A DNA stretch of 15,337 nt, taken from contig PLNZ01000094.1 in assembly GCA_003142915.1 (NCBI GenBank), forward strand, positions 4,377 through 19,713, written 5' to 3'. This document shows, piece by piece, positions 14,473 to 15,337 of the stretch (the stretch's first letter is position 1; each line of letters begins with the position of its first letter). The notes beneath the pieces were generated by a model that did not search any database, was not told the origin of the DNA, and worked only from the letters and a program-made list of their open reading frames with translations. The DNA is from Ignavibacteriales bacterium. GTDB lineage: Bacteria > Bacteroidota > Ignavibacteria > Ignavibacteriales > Ignavibacteriaceae. The translations under genes were made by a program, and so were the position numbers.

Positions 14473-14477
14473 GAGGA
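14473..14477 (+). promoter_or_regulatory. SD site deciding the argB start
   Basis: GAGGA at 14473-14477 is 6 nt before ATG 14484. It supports that start over the in-frame ATGs at 14448 (inside argJ) and 14478 (adjacent to the site). Confidence 0.65.
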
Positions 14478-14483
14478 ATGAAC

Positions 14484-15290
14484 ATGAAAATTTCACTTAT
14501 AAAAATAAGCGGCAAAACAATAACTGAATTTCTTAATACCGATAAATGGATTAGAACGATCAAGAGTCTGAAAAAAGAATATGACGGAGTTGTTTTAGTT
14601 CATGGCGGCGGCAAATCAATTTCAGAATGGTCTGAAAAATTAGGACTTGAGAATAAATTTGTCAACGGTCAGAGAGTAACTACCATTGAGCAGATGGAAG
14701 TTGTTGCGGCTGTTCAGGCAGGCATGCTTAACAGTCAGTTGACTGCTAAATTAAATGCTTCCGGGCTTAATGCAATGGGTCTATCCGGTATTGACAGAGG
14801 CACTTTCAAAGCAGAATATATTAATAAAGACCTTGGCTTTGTAGGGAAACCGGAATTGGTCGGCTCGCCAAGCTGGATAAAGAGTCTGATAAAATCAAAT
14901 GTTATCGCTGTCTTTTCAAGCATATGTATGGATAAGAATGGTAATTTGATGAATGTCAATGCCGATGTATTTGCCGGAGCACTGGCTTCGGCTGTAAATG
15001 CCGAAATAGTATTCTTTGTATCCGATGTTGACGGCGTTAAAATAAACGGTACGGTTAAAAATACATTAACCGGTGAAGAAATTATTTCCGGGATTGCTAA
15101 CGGTGATATTACCAATGGCATGATTCCAAAGCTTCAAAGTTGTATGGAGCTTCTGAATAAAGGAATAAATAAAATCTGGATTGGTTCGCAAATAGAGAAC
15201 CAATTCGATTTTGAAAACGGCAATACCGGGAAAGGTACTTTAATTATTAATAAGGTTGTAAAACAATATGAAATACTCAGGATTGCTTAA
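14484..15290 (+). CDS. argB: N-acetylglutamate kinase
   Basis: Phosphorylates N-acetylglutamate with ATP in the second step of arginine synthesis, usually the point of feedback control when argJ is present. It is an amino-acid kinase fold: ISLIKISGK with Lys7 at the N-terminus, VLVHGGGKSIS (His40 to Lys44) for phosphate binding, NVNADVFAGALA for substrate binding, FVSDVDGV in the nucleotide-binding half, and GMIPKL with Lys216. Length with this start is 268 residues. The frame is open to 14448, but the SD and the family's N-terminus favour 14484, giving a 16-bp gap after argJ. It lacks the extended N-terminal helix usual in arginine-feedback-inhibited enzymes, so feedback sensitivity is doubtful (inference). 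The 3' end overlaps the argD start by 23 bp. Confidence 0.95.
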   Translation: MKISLIKISGKTITEFLNTDKWIRTIKSLKKEYDGVVLVHGGGKSISEWSEKLGLENKFVNGQRVTTIEQMEVVAAVQAGMLNSQLTAKLNASGLNAMGLSGIDRGTFKAEYINKDLGFVGKPELVGSPSWIKSLIKSNVIAVFSSICMDKNGNLMNVNADVFAGALASAVNAEIVFFVSDVDGVKINGTVKNTLTGEEIISGIANGDITNGMIPKLQSCMELLNKGINKIWIGSQIENQFDFENGNTGKGTLIINKVVKQYEILRIA

Positions 15291-15337
15291 TACATATACC
15301 CGCTACCCTGTCGAATTTGTCAGTGGAAATGGTCCTT
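15268..15337 (+). CDS. argD: Acetylornithine aminotransferase, N-terminal fragment cut by the window edge
   Basis: A frame from ATG 15268 runs open to the window end and reads MKYSGLLNTYTRYPVEFVSG followed by NGP. The NTYxRxPVxFVxGxG pattern is the conserved N-terminal opening of ArgD-type PLP aminotransferases, which turn N-acetylglutamate semialdehyde into N-acetylornithine. This is the next step after ArgC, and argD follows argB in many arg operons. It overlaps the argB stop by 23 bp. Only 23 residues are present, so no catalytic lysine can be checked. A weak AAGG lies 12 nt upstream. Confidence 0.8.
   Translation, partial: MKYSGLLNTYTRYPVEFVSGNGP

Noticed and set aside
14735..15121. 128-codon minus-strand frame inside argB
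   Set aside because: Antisense to conserved argB coding sequence, with shadow-like composition and no regulatory context.

Overview
This AT-rich stretch of bacterial chromosome looks like a member of the Bacteroidota/Chlorobi side of the tree, most plausibly Ignavibacteria. That placement is an inference from the style of the proteins (PolA, LD-carboxypeptidase, paired GT9 transferases), from the mostly SD-less gene starts outside the arg operon, and from a Gram-negative envelope gene set (KdsC, heptosyltransferase-like GT9). It has not been checked by any search.

Layout. Positions 1-1705 are an insertion-sequence graveyard: a decayed IS110-type transposase fragment runs off the left edge, an IS4-family element (200-1512) sits beside it with terminal repeats and a near-perfect 9-bp target duplication, and the start of a small secreted-protein gene remains on the other side. 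Positions 1932-5634 hold two divergent DNA repair/replication genes, an endonuclease III and a full-length, apparently proofreading-proficient DNA polymerase I. Positions 5798-9879 hold two GT9 (heptosyltransferase-like) genes, a homocysteine S-methyltransferase-family gene and ispE. The last three overlap or abut on the plus strand as one transcription unit. The spaces around the first GT9 gene carry palindromic repeats, and one of these is split by a 192-bp MITE-like element with perfect terminal repeats and a 5-bp target duplication. After a folded repeat between convergent genes come ldcA (minus) and kdsC (plus).

The right end (12030-15337) is an arginine biosynthesis operon, argC-argJ-argB-argD, with argD cut by the window edge. 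The genes overlap or are spaced by 16 bp and together convert N-acetylglutamate to N-acetylornithine; ArgJ recycles the acetyl group. The operon is preceded by a near-consensus sigma70-type promoter and a leader of about 170 nt. The leader holds a 32-codon frame with four Arg codons in a seven-codon stretch, a second overlapping short frame, alternative hairpins and a T8 tract. This candidate arginine-responsive attenuator is the most interesting regulatory signal in the window. No tRNA, rRNA, CRISPR array or defence system was recognised.
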